From Buchnera aphidicola (Hyalopterus amygdali) (lineage in GTDB: Bacteria > Pseudomonadota > Gammaproteobacteria > Enterobacterales > Enterobacteriaceae), in assembly GCF_964059015.1 (NCBI RefSeq), contig NZ_OZ060383.1, positions 124,001-188,000 on the forward strand: DNA of 64,000 bases, written 5' to 3'. The notes below the pieces were generated by a model. It ran no database searches and was not told the DNA's origin. It saw only the letters and a list, made by a program, of their open reading frames with translations. Made by a program: the position numbers and the translations under genes. Of the stretch, positions 8,729 to 20,453 are shown one piece after another. Each line of letters begins with the position of its first letter. Position 1 is the first letter of the stretch.

Positions 8729-8750
8729 GCTTCCTTTATGGAAGCTTTTT
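8727..8750 (+). terminator. Intrinsic terminator/attenuator between rplT and pheS
   Basis: Perfect 8-base stem: AAGCTTCC (8727-8734), loop TTTAT, GGAAGCTT (8740-8747), ending in a run of five T (8746-8750). It lies 53 bases before the pheS start. It could simply end the rplT transcript, or act as the pheST attenuator in combination with the Phe-rich frame whose stop it overlaps. Confidence 0.8.
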
Positions 8751-8803
8751 AATATTTTGACTATATAAGTAGTAAACTAAAAAATATAAAAAGAATACAT
8801 AAT

Positions 8804-9793
8804 ATGTTGACTTTAAAAAAAATATTTAAATCTCTAACAATAGAAATTAAAAAATCGTCTGAAATAAATGAATTAAATGCAATTCGAATTAAATATTTAG
8901 GGAAAAAAGGCGTTTTTTCTAATTGCATAAAAAATTTCAAAAGTTTTTCTTTTGAAGAAAAAAAGAAATATATTATCATGTTTAATGATATTAAAAAAAA
9001 AGTCATATCTGAAATTAATGAAAAAAGAATAGAACTAGATAATGTTCTTTTATATAAACGTATTAAAAAAGAAAAGATTGATGTATCTTTACCTGGACGT
9101 CGTCTAGAACATGGTTCTATCCATCCTATTAATTGTAGTTTAAACAATATAAAAATATTTTTTTCTAAATTAGGATTTGAATCAATTCACGGTCTTGAAA
9201 TAGAAGATGAATATCATAATTTTGATGCATTAAACATACCTAAAAATCATCCTTCACGTAATCATAATGATACGTTTTGGTTAGATAGTGATCATTTATT
9301 AAGAACCCAGACTTCTAGTATGCAAATTAGAATTATGAAAAAAGAAAAACCACCTATTAGGTTTATTTTTCCTGGTAAAGTATATAGAAATGATTATGAT
9401 TCCACACATACACCTATGTTTCATCAAGTTGAAGGTTTAATAGTTGAAAAAAATATTAATTTTTCTAATTTAAAGTGGATTATATATAATTTTTTGTATG
9501 ATTTTTTTGATAAGAATATTTCTATTAGATTTCGTCCATCTTATTTTCCATTTACCACTCCTTCAGCGGAAGTGGATATCATTACTAATGATAAAAAATC
9601 ATTAGAAATATTAGGTTGTGGAATGGTTCACCCTATAGTTTTAAAAAATGTTAATATTGATCCTCATATTTATTCCGCTTGTGCATTTGGTATCGGTGTA
9701 GAAAGAATTACTATGTTACGTTATGGTGTTTCTGATCTTCGTTCGTTTTTTGAAAATGATATAAAGTTTATAAAACAATTTAAATATATTTAG
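8804..9793 (+). CDS. pheS: Phenylalanyl-tRNA synthetase alpha subunit
   Basis: Catalytic subunit of the alpha2-beta2 class II enzyme, 329 residues (E. coli 327). An N-terminal coiled-coil region (about residues 1-85) is followed by the catalytic domain. Recognisable elements are PGRR..GSIHP, the RTQTSSMQIR motif, GKVYRNDYDSTHTPMFHQVEG, and the C-terminal GIGVERITMLRYGVSDLRSFFEND. The substrate-pocket segment reads FPFTTPSAEVD, where E. coli has FTEPSAEVD as I recall it, so a usually conserved Glu is Thr. It is followed 9 bases later by pheT. Confidence 0.98.
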   Translation: MLTLKKIFKSLTIEIKKSSEINELNAIRIKYLGKKGVFSNCIKNFKSFSFEEKKKYIIMFNDIKKKVISEINEKRIELDNVLLYKRIKKEKIDVSLPGRRLEHGSIHPINCSLNNIKIFFSKLGFESIHGLEIEDEYHNFDALNIPKNHPSRNHNDTFWLDSDHLLRTQTSSMQIRIMKKEKPPIRFIFPGKVYRNDYDSTHTPMFHQVEGLIVEKNINFSNLKWIIYNFLYDFFDKNISIRFRPSYFPFTTPSAEVDIITNDKKSLEILGCGMVHPIVLKNVNIDPHIYSACAFGIGVERITMLRYGVSDLRSFFENDIKFIKQFKYI

Positions 9794-9802
9794 TGAGAAA
9801 AA

Positions 9803-12223
9803 ATGAAATTCAACGAAAAATGGTTGCGTGAATGGATAAATCCGAAAATAAGTAGTACTACTTTAATAAATCAAATTATTGAGTCTGGAATAGAAGTAGA
9901 ATCAGTTAATAATTTTAATCCCATATTTAATGGGGTATTAATTGGCGAAATAATTGAATGTATTACCCATCCGAAAAAAAGTGATTTAAAAATAGTAAAA
10001 GTAGATATAGGTAATAAAAAATATTTAAAAATTGTATGTGGTGCATTGAATTGTCGTAATAATATTAAAGTAGTTGTCGCAACTATTGGTAGTACTTTAC
10101 CAAATGGACTAAAAATTAAAATAAAAAAAATACAAGATGAAAAATCTGAAGGTATGTTATGTTCTTTTTTTGAATTAGGCTTATTTAATTTTTCTAAAAG
10201 TATTATTGAAATTTCTAAAGATGTTCCTTTAGGAAAAAAAATTAATGATGTTTTTTCATTAAAAGATACATTTATTAAAGTTGCAACTACATCTAATCGT
10301 CCAGATGGTTTAAGTATTTTAGGTATAGCTCGTAATTTATCTGCTATAAATAATTTAGCAATTACTTCTTTAAAAAAAACAATTTTTCCAGTAAGTATTA
10401 CAGACAAATTTTTAATTAATATTGAAATTAAAGAAAAAAACATTAAATTCTTCGGAAGAATTATTAAAGATATTAATATTAATGCTGATACTCCATTTTG
10501 GATGAAAAAAAAATTATTTTTTTGTAATGTATTATCAGATAATGTAATTGAAAACATTCTTAATTATGTTTTAATAGAAATTGGTCAACCATTAAATGTA
10601 TTAAATGCAGATAAAATAAATGATTCAATTTATGTACGTATGGCCAAAAAAAAAGAATTTTTAATTTTAAAAAATAAATCTAAAATAATTTTAGATGAAG
10701 ATATATTAGTTTTTTCTGATAAAGAAAAAATACTATTTATACCAGGTAACATTAATTCTCATCTTTTAGAATTGAATAAAAATAGTAATAATATATTTTT
10801 AAGTTCATATTCAGTTGAAAAAAAATTATTTTTTAATCTTTTAAAGAAAGTTAGTATCAATAGTATTTTAGATTACCATAATCATGGTATTGATCCATCA
10901 CTTCAAAAATATGCAGTAGAATATGCAACAGATTTAATTATTAAAATCTGTGGTGGTCAAGCAGGGCCTATTACTGAAAAAAAATCTAATTTTAGTTCTT
11001 TATCTTGTTTAAAGAAGATAAAATTATATCATAAAAATTTTAATAATCTTATAGGTTTTTTTGTTGATGCTTCTATTATTTTAAATATTTTATCTAAACT
11101 TAAATATAAAGTATATTTTCAAGAAAAATACTGGGATGTACTTCCACCTAATTGGCGATTTGATATTTTAATTGAAGAAGATGTAATAGGTGATATATTA
11201 CGTATATATAATTATAATAATATTCCACTTAATCCTTTAAAAGAAAAATTTTTTATTAAAAATGATAAAAAAAAGAAAATATATTTAAAAGACATTTTAT
11301 TGGATCAAGCTTCTATGCTACTTGTACATAGAGGTTATTATGAAGCTATAAACTATTCTTTTATTAATCCTACTCTACAGAATGATATTGTTCCAAATCA
11401 AAATAAATTATTAATTACCAATCCTATTTCTAAAGATTTTTCATCTATGCGCGCATCGTTATTGCCAGGTCTGCTAAAGACAGTTTCCTACAATAAAAAT
11501 CGTCAACAAGAAAGTATTAAATTTTTTGAAAGAGGATTTTGTTTCTCAGTTGATAAATCAAAAATACTTGGTATTAAACAAGAGATGTTTTTAGGAGCTG
11601 TAATAAGTGGTTTTTCTAATAAAGAAAATTGGTATTCTATTAAAAGAAAAACAGATTTTTATGATTTGAAGGGTGATTTAGAGTCGTTGTTAGAGCTAGT
11701 TTGTGGATTAAATAATTTTGAAATTAAACATGAAGAAATATTAGGTTTACATCCAGAACAAAGTGCAAAAATATATATAGATAATAAATATATTGGCAAA
11801 ATTGGGAAAATTCATCCAAAATCAGAAAAAAAATTAAATGTAGATAGTTCTACATTTTTATTTGAAATATCATTTAGTTGTATTTCAAAATTAAATAGTC
11901 TAAATATAAAAGAAGTGCATAAAATAGAAGAAGTTTCTAAATTTCCTACAAGTCGTCGTGATATATCTATATTAGTACCAAATGATGTTTCCTTTATAGA
12001 TATTATAAAAACGTGTAAAGATTTCTTTTTTAATAAAAAAGTAGAAATTAATTTATTTGACGTATATGTCTCTAAAGAAGAATCTAATCAAGAAAAAAGT
12101 TTAGGGATTAGTTTTATATTCCAAGATCACAAAAAAACTCTAAAAGAAGATGAAATTAGCTTCATGCTTAATGCTTGTATAAAAATATTAAAAAATAGAT
12201 TTCAAATAGATTTAAGAAGGTGA
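9803..12223 (+). CDS. pheT: Phenylalanyl-tRNA synthetase beta subunit
   Basis: 806 residues (E. coli 795). The order is an N-terminal tRNA-binding OB domain (about residues 40-150; [12 protein letters not shown] and CGALNCR), the B3/B4 editing region ([16 protein letters not shown] near 165-180), the B5 domain, a catalytic-like core and a C-terminal anticodon-binding domain ([11 protein letters not shown]). The editing-domain half is much more divergent than the C-terminal half, as often seen in endosymbiont PheT. A GAGA precedes ATG. The stop TGA lies inside the Shine-Dalgarno region of ihfA, implying coupled translation. Confidence 0.97.
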   Translation: MKFNEKWLREWINPKISSTTLINQIIESGIEVESVNNFNPIFNGVLIGEIIECITHPKKSDLKIVKVDIGNKKYLKIVCGALNCRNNIKVVVATIGSTLPNGLKIKIKKIQDEKSEGMLCSFFELGLFNFSKSIIEISKDVPLGKKINDVFSLKDTFIKVATTSNRPDGLSILGIARNLSAINNLAITSLKKTIFPVSITDKFLINIEIKEKNIKFFGRIIKDININADTPFWMKKKLFFCNVLSDNVIENILNYVLIEIGQPLNVLNADKINDSIYVRMAKKKEFLILKNKSKIILDEDILVFSDKEKILFIPGNINSHLLELNKNSNNIFLSSYSVEKKLFFNLLKKVSINSILDYHNHGIDPSLQKYAVEYATDLIIKICGGQAGPITEKKSNFSSLSCLKKIKLYHKNFNNLIGFFVDASIILNILSKLKYKVYFQEKYWDVLPPNWRFDILIEEDVIGDILRIYNYNNIPLNPLKEKFFIKNDKKKKIYLKDILLDQASMLLVHRGYYEAINYSFINPTLQNDIVPNQNKLLITNPISKDFSSMRASLLPGLLKTVSYNKNRQQESIKFFERGFCFSVDKSKILGIKQEMFLGAVISGFSNKENWYSIKRKTDFYDLKGDLESLLELVCGLNNFEIKHEEILGLHPEQSAKIYIDNKYIGKIGKIHPKSEKKLNVDSSTFLFEISFSCISKLNSLNIKEVHKIEEVSKFPTSRRDISILVPNDVSFIDIIKTCKDFFFNKKVEINLFDVYVSKEESNQEKSLGISFIFQDHKKTLKEDEISFMLNACIKILKNRFQIDLRR

Positions 12224-12227
12224 GTTT

Positions 12228-12530
12228 ATGGTGCTTACAAAAAATAAAATTTCAGAAAATTTATTTGAAAAATTACAGTTAACTAAACGTGACTCAAAAG
12301 AATTTGTCAATTCCTTTTTTGAGGAAGTTAGAAAATCTTTAGAAAATGGAGAAGATGTTAAGTTATCTGGATTCGGTAATTTTCAATTGAAAAATAAAAA
12401 AGAACGTCCTGGTAGAAATCCTAGAACAGGAGAAAAATTTCTTATTACTTCAAGATGTGTAGTAACTTTTAAAGCTGGTCAAAAATTAAAAAATAGAGTT
12501 GAAAATTATTCAATAAAAATAAAATCTTAA
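12228..12530 (+). CDS. ihfA: Integration host factor alpha subunit
   Basis: 100-residue DNA-bending protein of the HU/IHF family (E. coli 99). [14 protein letters not shown] starts the dimerisation helices. [14 protein letters not shown] follows, and then the DNA-inserting beta arm [10 protein letters not shown] with its intercalating Pro near residue 65. It begins 4 bases after the pheT stop, with AAGGTGAG overlapping the end of pheT, and closes the thrS-ihfA cluster as in E. coli. IHF normally pairs with IhfB; no partner is in this window. It is one of the few nucleoid or regulatory proteins retained here. Confidence 0.95.
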   Translation: MVLTKNKISENLFEKLQLTKRDSKEFVNSFFEEVRKSLENGEDVKLSGFGNFQLKNKKERPGRNPRTGEKFLITSRCVVTFKAGQKLKNRVENYSIKIKS

Positions 12531-12602
12531 TAAGATTTTTATATTTTATTATATAAAATTTATTTATAATAATAAATATTGTCTTTCTTTAAGAAATTAA
12601 AT

Positions 12603-13676
12603 ATGCATCTTAGTCATTTTTCTTTTGAAATACCACAATCGCTTATAGCTTTTTATCCTTGTTTAGTTCGTAGAGAATGTCGTTTACTAATGATTAATGG
12701 TGAAACAGGAAAAATAAAGCACAAGTTTTTTTTTAATCTTATAAATGAAATTAATCCTGGTGATTTAATTATTTTCAATGATACAAAAGTAATTTCTGCT
12801 CGTTTATTTGGTTATAAATCAAGTGGAGGTAAAATTGAAGTTTTATTAGAGAGAATATTAGATAAAAACAGTATTTTAGCTCGAATTAAATCATCAAATC
12901 AAATTAAAATTAATTCTTTTTTATTCTTTGGCAAAAAAAATGAAATAAAATCTTTTGTCGTGGATTATCAATCTCCTTTTTATAAAATTAAATTTATTAA
13001 TATAAAATATTCAATTATGAAGATTTTTACAAATTTAGGTATTATACCCTTGCCTCCTTATATTAAGAGATTGAATAAAAAAATAGATTTAAATCTTTAT
13101 CAAACTGTTTATAATAAAGAATTTGGTTCTATTGCAGCACCAACTGCCGGTTTACATTTTGATTGGCAATTATTAGAAGAATTTAAGAAAAAAGGAGTTA
13201 AAATAGGTTTTTTAACATTACATATTGGAAGTGGAACATTTCAACCTATTAATACTGTACATATAGAAAATCATGTCATGCATTCTGAATTAGCAATAGT
13301 GTCTTCAAATTTAATTCAACAAATAAAATTATGTAAGAAAAATGGTGGTCGTGTAATTGCTGTTGGTACTACTACTTTACGTGCCCTAGAAAGCGTATAT
13401 CATTCAAGTGCATGGAACAATACAGAAGATTATATCGCAGAAACTAATTTATTTATATATCCTGGTTATAAACATAGTGTTGTAGATGGTTTAATCACTA
13501 ATTTTCATTTTCCTAAATCAACATTAATAATATTAGTATCTTCATTTCTAGGATACAAAAATACTATAAATGCTTATTTTGAAGCAATTAAAAATAATTA
13601 TCGATTTTTTAGTTATGGAGATGCTATGTATATTACACATAATACATCTGCTCCGTATGAAATATTATCAACCTAG
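12603..13676 (+). CDS. queA: S-adenosylmethionine:tRNA ribosyltransferase-isomerase
   Basis: QueA transfers and isomerises the ribosyl group of S-adenosylmethionine to preQ1-tRNA, giving epoxyqueuosine at the wobble position. I chose ATG 12603, which gives 357 residues (E. coli 356) and an N terminus [11 protein letters not shown] matching MRVTDFSFELP; an in-frame TTG at 12579 would add eight unmatched residues. Conserved blocks include [32 protein letters not shown], and the C-terminal FFSYGDAM. It works directly after Tgt, encoded 52 bases downstream. Confidence 0.96.
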   Translation: MHLSHFSFEIPQSLIAFYPCLVRRECRLLMINGETGKIKHKFFFNLINEINPGDLIIFNDTKVISARLFGYKSSGGKIEVLLERILDKNSILARIKSSNQIKINSFLFFGKKNEIKSFVVDYQSPFYKIKFINIKYSIMKIFTNLGIIPLPPYIKRLNKKIDLNLYQTVYNKEFGSIAAPTAGLHFDWQLLEEFKKKGVKIGFLTLHIGSGTFQPINTVHIENHVMHSELAIVSSNLIQQIKLCKKNGGRVIAVGTTTLRALESVYHSSAWNNTEDYIAETNLFIYPGYKHSVVDGLITNFHFPKSTLIILVSSFLGYKNTINAYFEAIKNNYRFFSYGDAMYITHNTSAPYEILST

Positions 13677-13713
13677 TGTAATCTTATAATTTATTAAAAA
13701 TTAATTCTTTTAA

Positions 13714-14832
<1,119 letters not shown>

Positions 14833-14861
14833 TTTTATTTTAAAATAAGGAAAATCATTTA

Positions 14862-15194
14862 ATGCTTTCTTTAATTGATAATGCATATGCAGCAGTAACT
14901 TCCCCTTTAGAAGGAAACTCTTATTCTTTATTTTTTATGTTGTTAATCTTTATATTAATATTTTATTTTGTTCTGTTTCGTCCTCAACAAAAAAAAGATA
15001 AAGAACACAAAAAACTTATGGAGTCTATTTCCCCAGGAGACGAGGTAATGACTAATAGTGGATTTTTAGGACGAGTTAGTAAAATTACAGAAAATGGATA
15101 TGTTTTACTTCAATTAAACAACAAAACTGAAGTTTTTATAAAAAAAGATTTTATAGTTTCTTCTCTTCCTAAAGGAACTTTAGAAGTTTTATAG
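14862..15194 (+). CDS. yajC: YajC, Sec translocon accessory protein
   Basis: 110 residues, the same as E. coli YajC. One transmembrane segment spans about residues 22-42. It is followed by the signature FRPQQKKDKEHKKLMESI and a small cytoplasmic domain (GDEVMTNSGFLGRV). YajC associates with SecDF and SecYEG at the inner membrane. An AAGGA Shine-Dalgarno precedes ATG. In E. coli secD and secF follow directly; here the next gene is glyS on the opposite strand, so yajC has lost its usual partners at this locus. Confidence 0.95.
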   Translation: MLSLIDNAYAAVTSPLEGNSYSLFFMLLIFILIFYFVLFRPQQKKDKEHKKLMESISPGDEVMTNSGFLGRVSKITENGYVLLQLNNKTEVFIKKDFIVSSLPKGTLEVL

Positions 15195-15265
15195 TATATT
15201 TTAAATTTTTTTATATAATTAAATATCAAACATATTCGTTTAATTAAAACATTAGTTTTTTCTTG

Positions 15266-17347
15266 TTAATATAAATAAGAAAAATTTGTTATTTGTAAAA
15301 ATATTTTTCTTAATTTTATTAATAAAATTACTCTATTCTTTTGAATTTCGATATCTTCGTGATTTATTTGTACTTTTTTAAAAAATGTATTTATAGGTTT
15401 TATGAGTAATTTTGTTTTTAATAAAATCTCTGTATATTTTTTTTCAATAAATAGTTGTTTGGTTGTATAATTAAAGTCATTAATTATTTCTAATAATTTT
15501 CTTTCTTCTATTTGAATTAATAATCTTTCATTAATTTTAGTTGAAATCATTTTTTCATGTTTATCTTTTAAAAAATTAGATATTCTTTTAACTATTAAGA
15601 TAATTGATTCTATTTTTTTAAAGTTTGATATTGCTTTAATTTTTTCATCAATATCTAATAAATCCATTGATTCATATGCTAGTACAGATTGTACAATATT
15701 AATATTGTATTTTTGATTTTCATAAAAGAATATTAGTCGCTTTATAAAAAAATTTTTAATTTTTTCAAAAATTACTGATATATTTGATTTTTCAACATTA
15801 TGTTTTTCTAAACTAATTTCAATTATTCTTTTTAAATTTATAGGTATTTTTTTTATTATAATAATTCGTATTACTCCTAGAGTAGCACGTTTTAATCCGA
15901 ATGGGTCTTTTTCTGGACCTGGAATTTCACCAATAGAAAACATACCTGATATAGTATCAATTTTATCAGCAATTGATAGTACAGATCCTATAGGTGTAGA
16001 GGGTAATTTATCAGTTGAAAAAGATGGTAAATATTGTTCTTTAATCGCTATAGCTACTTCTTTTTTTTCCTTATTTTCTAAAGCGTAATACATTCCTATC
16101 GTACCTTGTAGTTCTGGGAATTCAGATACCATTTCGGTTACCAGATCACATTTTGATAATAATGTTGCTCTTATTAAATTTATTTCGTTAATTTCTTTTG
16201 TATAAAAAAATATTTTTTTTACAATAAATACTAAACGTAGTGTTTTTTGATATAATGTACCTAAACCTTTATAAAAAGAAATATTTTTTAAACATTTTAA
16301 ATAATCTTTTAATTTACTTTTTCTGTCTTTTTTTAAAAAAAATATTGCGTCTGATAAACGTGCATGCATCACTTTTTCATTTCCTAAAATAATATTTTTA
16401 TTATTTTGAGAATGAATATTAGTTATAAATATAAAATATGGTAAAATGTTTTTTTCTTCATTAATACTATATATAGGAAAACATTTTTGTTGTTTTTTTA
16501 TAATATACCCAATTATTTCTTGAGGTATCTTATCAGTATAATCTTTTTTTAAATTTGCTAAAAGTACTTTAGGTGACTCCACTAAAGAAGTCACTTCTTC
16601 TAAAAGAAGTGAATCTTTTTTTATTGCCCCATTCACTTTTTTTGCTATTTTGTTTATTTCATATTTTATTTGTTCTTTACGATTTTCGTGATGAGCTATT
16701 ATTTTACTTTTTTTAAAAAGAATACTTGGATATTCTTTTGCATCTGTAATATATATCTTTTCTTCCTTAGAAGAAATATGACTCTGCAGTATGTTATTAC
16801 AACGTAGGTGAAATATTATTGCTTCTTTAAGAATTATATTATCTAATAACATTACAATGTTTCGAATAGGACGAATAAATTTAATATTTTCTCCTTCCCA
16901 TCTCATATTACTATTTACATTAATATTTTTTAGTGCTACTTCTGTTATTATTGGAAGTAATAATTCAATTTTTTTTTGTTTTTTTTCAGCATAATGTATA
17001 AGCCATTCTCCTTTTTGATTTTTTAATCTCTGGGTTTGATTTAAATTAACTTTATAATTTTTAGCCCAATTTTGTGCGGCTATTGTTGGATTTCCATTTT
17101 CATCAAAAGCATTTTTTATAGCTGGACCCTTTTTAATTATCTTTTTTGTTTTTTCTGATGTATTAATTTCTATAATTTGTAATGCTAATCTTCTTGGAGT
17201 AGAAAAATAATTAATTTTTTTATATGAGATATTATTTTTTTTGAGTTCATTAATAAAATTTTTATAAAAAATTAAAGAGATATTTTTTAGTTTTTTTGCG
17301 GGTAATTCTTCAGTTCCTATTTCTACTAAAAATGTTTTTTTTGTCAT
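15266..17347 (-). CDS. glyS: Glycyl-tRNA synthetase beta subunit
   Basis: Beta subunit of the bacterial alpha2-beta2 glycyl-tRNA synthetase, needed for tRNA binding. ATG at 17347 gives 693 residues (E. coli 689) starting MTKKTFLVEIGTEELPAKKL, matching the E. coli start; an in-frame TTG at 17377 would add ten unmatched residues. HD-like and anticodon-binding regions are recognisable (ADKIDTISGMF, PFGLKRATLGVIRI). AGAAGAG precedes the ATG. It lies just downstream of glyQ, whose stop codon begins 38 bases before this ATG, so the two are co-transcribed. The many Lys, Ile and Asn substitutions are typical of the genome. Confidence 0.97.
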   Translation of the reverse strand: MTKKTFLVEIGTEELPAKKLKNISLIFYKNFINELKKNNISYKKINYFSTPRRLALQIIEINTSEKTKKIIKKGPAIKNAFDENGNPTIAAQNWAKNYKVNLNQTQRLKNQKGEWLIHYAEKKQKKIELLLPIITEVALKNINVNSNMRWEGENIKFIRPIRNIVMLLDNIILKEAIIFHLRCNNILQSHISSKEEKIYITDAKEYPSILFKKSKIIAHHENRKEQIKYEINKIAKKVNGAIKKDSLLLEEVTSLVESPKVLLANLKKDYTDKIPQEIIGYIIKKQQKCFPIYSINEEKNILPYFIFITNIHSQNNKNIILGNEKVMHARLSDAIFFLKKDRKSKLKDYLKCLKNISFYKGLGTLYQKTLRLVFIVKKIFFYTKEINEINLIRATLLSKCDLVTEMVSEFPELQGTIGMYYALENKEKKEVAIAIKEQYLPSFSTDKLPSTPIGSVLSIADKIDTISGMFSIGEIPGPEKDPFGLKRATLGVIRIIIIKKIPINLKRIIEISLEKHNVEKSNISVIFEKIKNFFIKRLIFFYENQKYNINIVQSVLAYESMDLLDIDEKIKAISNFKKIESIILIVKRISNFLKDKHEKMISTKINERLLIQIEERKLLEIINDFNYTTKQLFIEKKYTEILLKTKLLIKPINTFFKKVQINHEDIEIQKNRVILLIKLRKIFLQITNFSYLY

Positions 17348-17384
17348 TTTTTTCTCTTCTTTTAAATGATTGATCAATTTTTTA

Positions 17385-18260
17385 TTATTTTCTTAAATAT
17401 AAATATTTTTTTGCTATTTTTTTAGTTAATTTTTGAATTTTTAAAATATAATTTTGACGATCGCTAGAAGATATTGCTTTTCTTGCATCTAATAAATTAA
17501 AAATATGATTTGCTTGTAATACTTTTTCATAAGAAACGAGTAATAATGGTTTTTTTAATTCTATTAAACTTTCTGCTTCAAACATATTTTTTTCAAAATA
17601 CTCAAATAATATATTAATATTAGAATATTCAAAATTATATGTTGACTGTTCCATTTCATTTCTTTGAAAGATATCTCCATAAGTAATTTTATTAAATTTA
17701 TTTTCGCTCCAAACAAGATCATATACATTTGATTTATTTTGCATATGCATAGCTATTCTTTCTAATCCATAGGTAATTTCTACAGTGACAGGATTACATT
17801 GTATTCCACCTACTTGTTGAAAATAAGTAAATTGAGTGACTTCCATTCCATTTAACCATACTTCCCATCCGACTCCCCAAGCGCCTAATGTAGGATTTTC
17901 CCAATTATCTTCTACAAAACGTATATCGTTATTTTTTTCATGTATTTTAAGTAAATTTAATGATGTTAAATAAATATTTTGAATATTTTTTATAGGAGGT
18001 TTTATGATTACTTGAAATTGATAGTAATGTTGTAAGCGATTAGGATTTTTTCCGTATCTGCCATCGGTAGGACGTCGGCAAGATTGTACATATGCAGCTT
18101 TAATAGGTTCTGTAATAATTGCTCCAAAAAAAGTTGTTTGATGAAATGTACCAGCTCCTATTGGCAAATCTAAAGGTTGAAAAATAGTACATTCTTGTTC
18201 TATCCAATATGACTGTAATATTTTAATTATATTACAAAAAGTATTATGATTATTTGTCAT
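17385..18260 (-). CDS. glyQ: Glycyl-tRNA synthetase alpha subunit
   Basis: Catalytic subunit of the tetrameric glycyl-tRNA synthetase. 291 residues (E. coli 303), shortened at the C terminus. Diagnostic stretches are [40 protein letters not shown], and [21 protein letters not shown]. The alpha subunit binds glycine and ATP and forms the active site of this class II enzyme. It is the first gene of the minus-strand glyQS pair and is divergent from folE across a 139-base spacer that should hold both promoters. Confidence 0.98.
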   Translation of the reverse strand: MTNNHNTFCNIIKILQSYWIEQECTIFQPLDLPIGAGTFHQTTFFGAIITEPIKAAYVQSCRRPTDGRYGKNPNRLQHYYQFQVIIKPPIKNIQNIYLTSLNLLKIHEKNNDIRFVEDNWENPTLGAWGVGWEVWLNGMEVTQFTYFQQVGGIQCNPVTVEITYGLERIAMHMQNKSNVYDLVWSENKFNKITYGDIFQRNEMEQSTYNFEYSNINILFEYFEKNMFEAESLIELKKPLLLVSYEKVLQANHIFNLLDARKAISSSDRQNYILKIQKLTKKIAKKYLYLRK

Positions 18261-18399
18261 GATTTACATCCAAAAGAAATAATAGTAGATATATTTTATA
18301 TTTATTTATAGTATGAATAATATCTATTTTTTTAGAGAATTTAAGTAAATTAAATATTTAATAAATTTATAATATATACTTTTTAAAGGAAAAATATTG

Positions 18400-19053
18400 A
18401 TGGAAATTAGTAAAGAAGCTAGTTTAGTACATAATGTTTTATTGTTAAAGGGATTAGAAAATCCTATTTTAAAAGAATACAATGATATAAAAAAAAAAGA
18501 AAGAGAATTATTAATTACAAAATATTTATCTAAGATTATGTCTTTACTTAATTTAGATTTAAAAAATGACAGTTTAAAAAATAGTCCTATAAGAATATCA
18601 AAAATGTATATAAATGAGATTTTTTCTGGTTTAGATTATAGAAATTTTCCAAAAATTATGTTAATGGATAATAAAATAAAATTTAATGGAATGATTATGG
18701 TACGTGATATTTTACTGATTAGTACCTGCGAACATCATTTCATTACTATTAACGGAAAAGCTACTATTGCATATATTCCTGAAGATAAAATAATTGGTTT
18801 GTCTAAAATAAATAGAATTGCACAATTTTATGCCAAGCGGCCTCAAATTCAAGAACGCTTAACAAAACAATTAATATTAGTTCTTCAGGTTTTATTGCAA
18901 ACTAAAAGTGTTGCAGTTGTTATTAAAATGGATCATTTTTGTGTTAAAGCTCGTGGAATTTGTGATAATAATAGTAATGTAGTTACTTCTTGTATAGATG
19001 GTTTATTTAAGTCTAATAAAAATATTCGAAATGACTTTTTTTTAAAATTATAA
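18400..19053 (+). CDS. folE: GTP cyclohydrolase I
   Basis: Converts GTP to 7,8-dihydroneopterin triphosphate, the first step of tetrahydrofolate synthesis. From ATG 18400 it has 217 residues (E. coli 222); TTG at 18397 is one codon upstream, but AAAGGA fits ATG better. Zinc-site residues are visible in STCEHHF and in FCVKARG. The core GLSKINRIAQFYAKRPQIQERLTKQ and IFSGLDYRNFPK are near-identical to E. coli. With folA and folC elsewhere in the window, three folate-pathway genes are retained. Confidence 0.97.
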   Translation: MEISKEASLVHNVLLLKGLENPILKEYNDIKKKERELLITKYLSKIMSLLNLDLKNDSLKNSPIRISKMYINEIFSGLDYRNFPKIMLMDNKIKFNGMIMVRDILLISTCEHHFITINGKATIAYIPEDKIIGLSKINRIAQFYAKRPQIQERLTKQLILVLQVLLQTKSVAVVIKMDHFCVKARGICDNNSNVVTSCIDGLFKSNKNIRNDFFLKL

Positions 19054-19077
19054 TGTAAAAAAACATATTATGTTTAG

Positions 19078-19105
19078 TTTATTTTATTGATTAAAATAAA
19101 TTTTC
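19078..19105 (+). terminator. A/T-only hairpin after folE (weak terminator candidate)
   Basis: Nine-base perfect inverted repeat TTTATTTTA (19078-19086) and TAAAATAAA (19092-19100), loop TTGAT, followed by TTTTC. It lies 25 bases after the folE stop. The stem has no G-C pair, so it is thermodynamically weak and could be chance. Confidence 0.3.
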
Positions 19106-19194
19106 TAAGTATGATATAAGCTATAAATTAATATATTTTTTAATAAATTAGAATTTAAAAATTTTTTGTTCAATAAATAAAAATAAAAATTTTT

Positions 19195-20058
19195 ATGAAA
19201 AAAAAAACAAACTATATTGGTGCACATGTTAGTTCTTCTGGTGGACTAGAAAAAGCAGTTTTTCGGGCTTTTCAAATAAAAGCAACAACTTTTTCTTTTT
19301 TTACAAAAAACCAGTTAAGATGGTCCTCTTCGCCTTTACAACAAAAAAATATAGATAATTTTAAAAAAAGTTGTGTGAAGTATAATTTTTTTCCTGAAAA
19401 AATTTTACCTCATAGCAGTTATTTAATTAATTTAGGTCATCCAGATAACGAACTCTTAAAAAAATCACGTATTGCTTTTATTGATGAAATGACACGTTGT
19501 AATCAACTTGGTCTATTTTTTTTAAATTTTCATCCTGGTAGTCATTTAAATAAAATTTCTACAACTTTTTGTTTATCAAGAATTGCTGAATCCATTAATA
19601 TAGCTTTAGAAAAAACTAAGAATGTTACTGCTGTTATAGAAAATACAGCCGGACAAGGTACAAATGTTGGTTATAGATTTGAACATTTATCTGAAATTAT
19701 TAATCAAGTTCATGATAAGTCTAGAATTGGTGTTTGTATTGATACTTGTCATTTATTTGCATCAGGATATGATTTAAGAACAAAAAAAGATTATGAAAGT
19801 ACATTTAATCAATTTTTTAATATAATAGGATTGCAGTATTTAAAAGGTTTTCATTTAAATGATTCTAAAAAAACTTTAAATAGTCGTGTTGATCGACATG
19901 AAAGTTTGGGTGTGGGTAAAATAGGCACATCTATTTTTTCATATATTATGAAAAATCAAGATTTTAATAATATTCCTATGATATTAGAAACAGTTAATCC
20001 AAAAATATGGGAAAAAGAAATTTCTTGGTTAAGATCGTTAAATCAGAAATCTATTTAA
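19195..20058 (+). CDS. nfo: Endonuclease IV (AP endonuclease)
   Basis: Zinc-dependent repair enzyme that cuts DNA 5' of abasic sites. 287 residues (E. coli 285). The metal-binding residues sit in recognisable blocks: [11 protein letters not shown] at the N terminus, [56 protein letters not shown], and ILETVNP near the end. The gene begins with a run of ten A just after the start codon and remains in frame. It is one of the few DNA-repair genes here. It stands between folE and rplY on the plus strand. Confidence 0.98.
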   Translation: MKKKTNYIGAHVSSSGGLEKAVFRAFQIKATTFSFFTKNQLRWSSSPLQQKNIDNFKKSCVKYNFFPEKILPHSSYLINLGHPDNELLKKSRIAFIDEMTRCNQLGLFFLNFHPGSHLNKISTTFCLSRIAESINIALEKTKNVTAVIENTAGQGTNVGYRFEHLSEIINQVHDKSRIGVCIDTCHLFASGYDLRTKKDYESTFNQFFNIIGLQYLKGFHLNDSKKTLNSRVDRHESLGVGKIGTSIFSYIMKNQDFNNIPMILETVNPKIWEKEISWLRSLNQKSI

Positions 20059-20112
20059 TCTGATTAAATGAATTTATATTTTGACTATGATCAAAATGAG
20101 AGAGAATAAGTT

Positions 20113-20403
20113 ATGCTAACAGTTCATGCAGAAATAAGAGATAAAAAAGGAAAAAGTTTTAGTCGAAAATTACGTATAAAAAACAAATTTCCAGGGGTTA
20201 TATATGGTCGGAATAAAATGCCCATATCAATTATATTAGATCATAATCTTATTTTTAATTTACAAAAAAAACCGGAATTTTATAAAGAAAATTTATGCTT
20301 ATCAATTATAGATGACAAATATATAGTTAAAGTTCAAGAAATACAACGTCACGCATTTAAAATGAAAATATTACATATTGATTTTATTTATATAGATATC
20401 TAA
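20113..20403 (+). CDS. rplY: 50S ribosomal protein L25
   Basis: 96-residue 5S rRNA-binding protein (E. coli 94). The sequence [20 protein letters not shown] and the final [12 protein letters not shown] align with the short, single-domain L25 of enterobacteria, with no C-terminal CTC extension. GAGAGAAT lies upstream of the ATG. It is convergent with yabI; the 50-base spacer contains only a weak 7-base A+T-rich hairpin (arms 20427-20433 and 20437-20443). Confidence 0.94.
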   Translation: MLTVHAEIRDKKGKSFSRKLRIKNKFPGVIYGRNKMPISIILDHNLIFNLQKKPEFYKENLCLSIIDDKYIVKVQEIQRHAFKMKILHIDFIYIDI

Positions 20404-20453
20404 TATCTTTTTTATTTATATATTGATATCAATTGTATTGATACCAATACATA

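Noticed and set aside
9871..10557. Long minus-strand frame of 228 codons opposite pheT
   Set aside because: It lies entirely inside the conserved pheT gene, has no family resemblance, and arises from low stop frequency on the complementary strand of A+T-rich coding DNA.
12579..12602. TTG start extending queA by eight residues
   Set aside because: The extra residues do not align with QueA, and ATG 12603 matches the family N terminus.
17348..17377. TTG start extending glyS by ten residues
   Set aside because: The family begins at the ATG at 17347, which has its own AGAAGAG ribosome-binding site.
20427..20443. Seven-base hairpin between rplY and yabI as a terminator
   Set aside because: Short A+T-rich stem with a three-base loop and no U-run; expected by chance in this composition.
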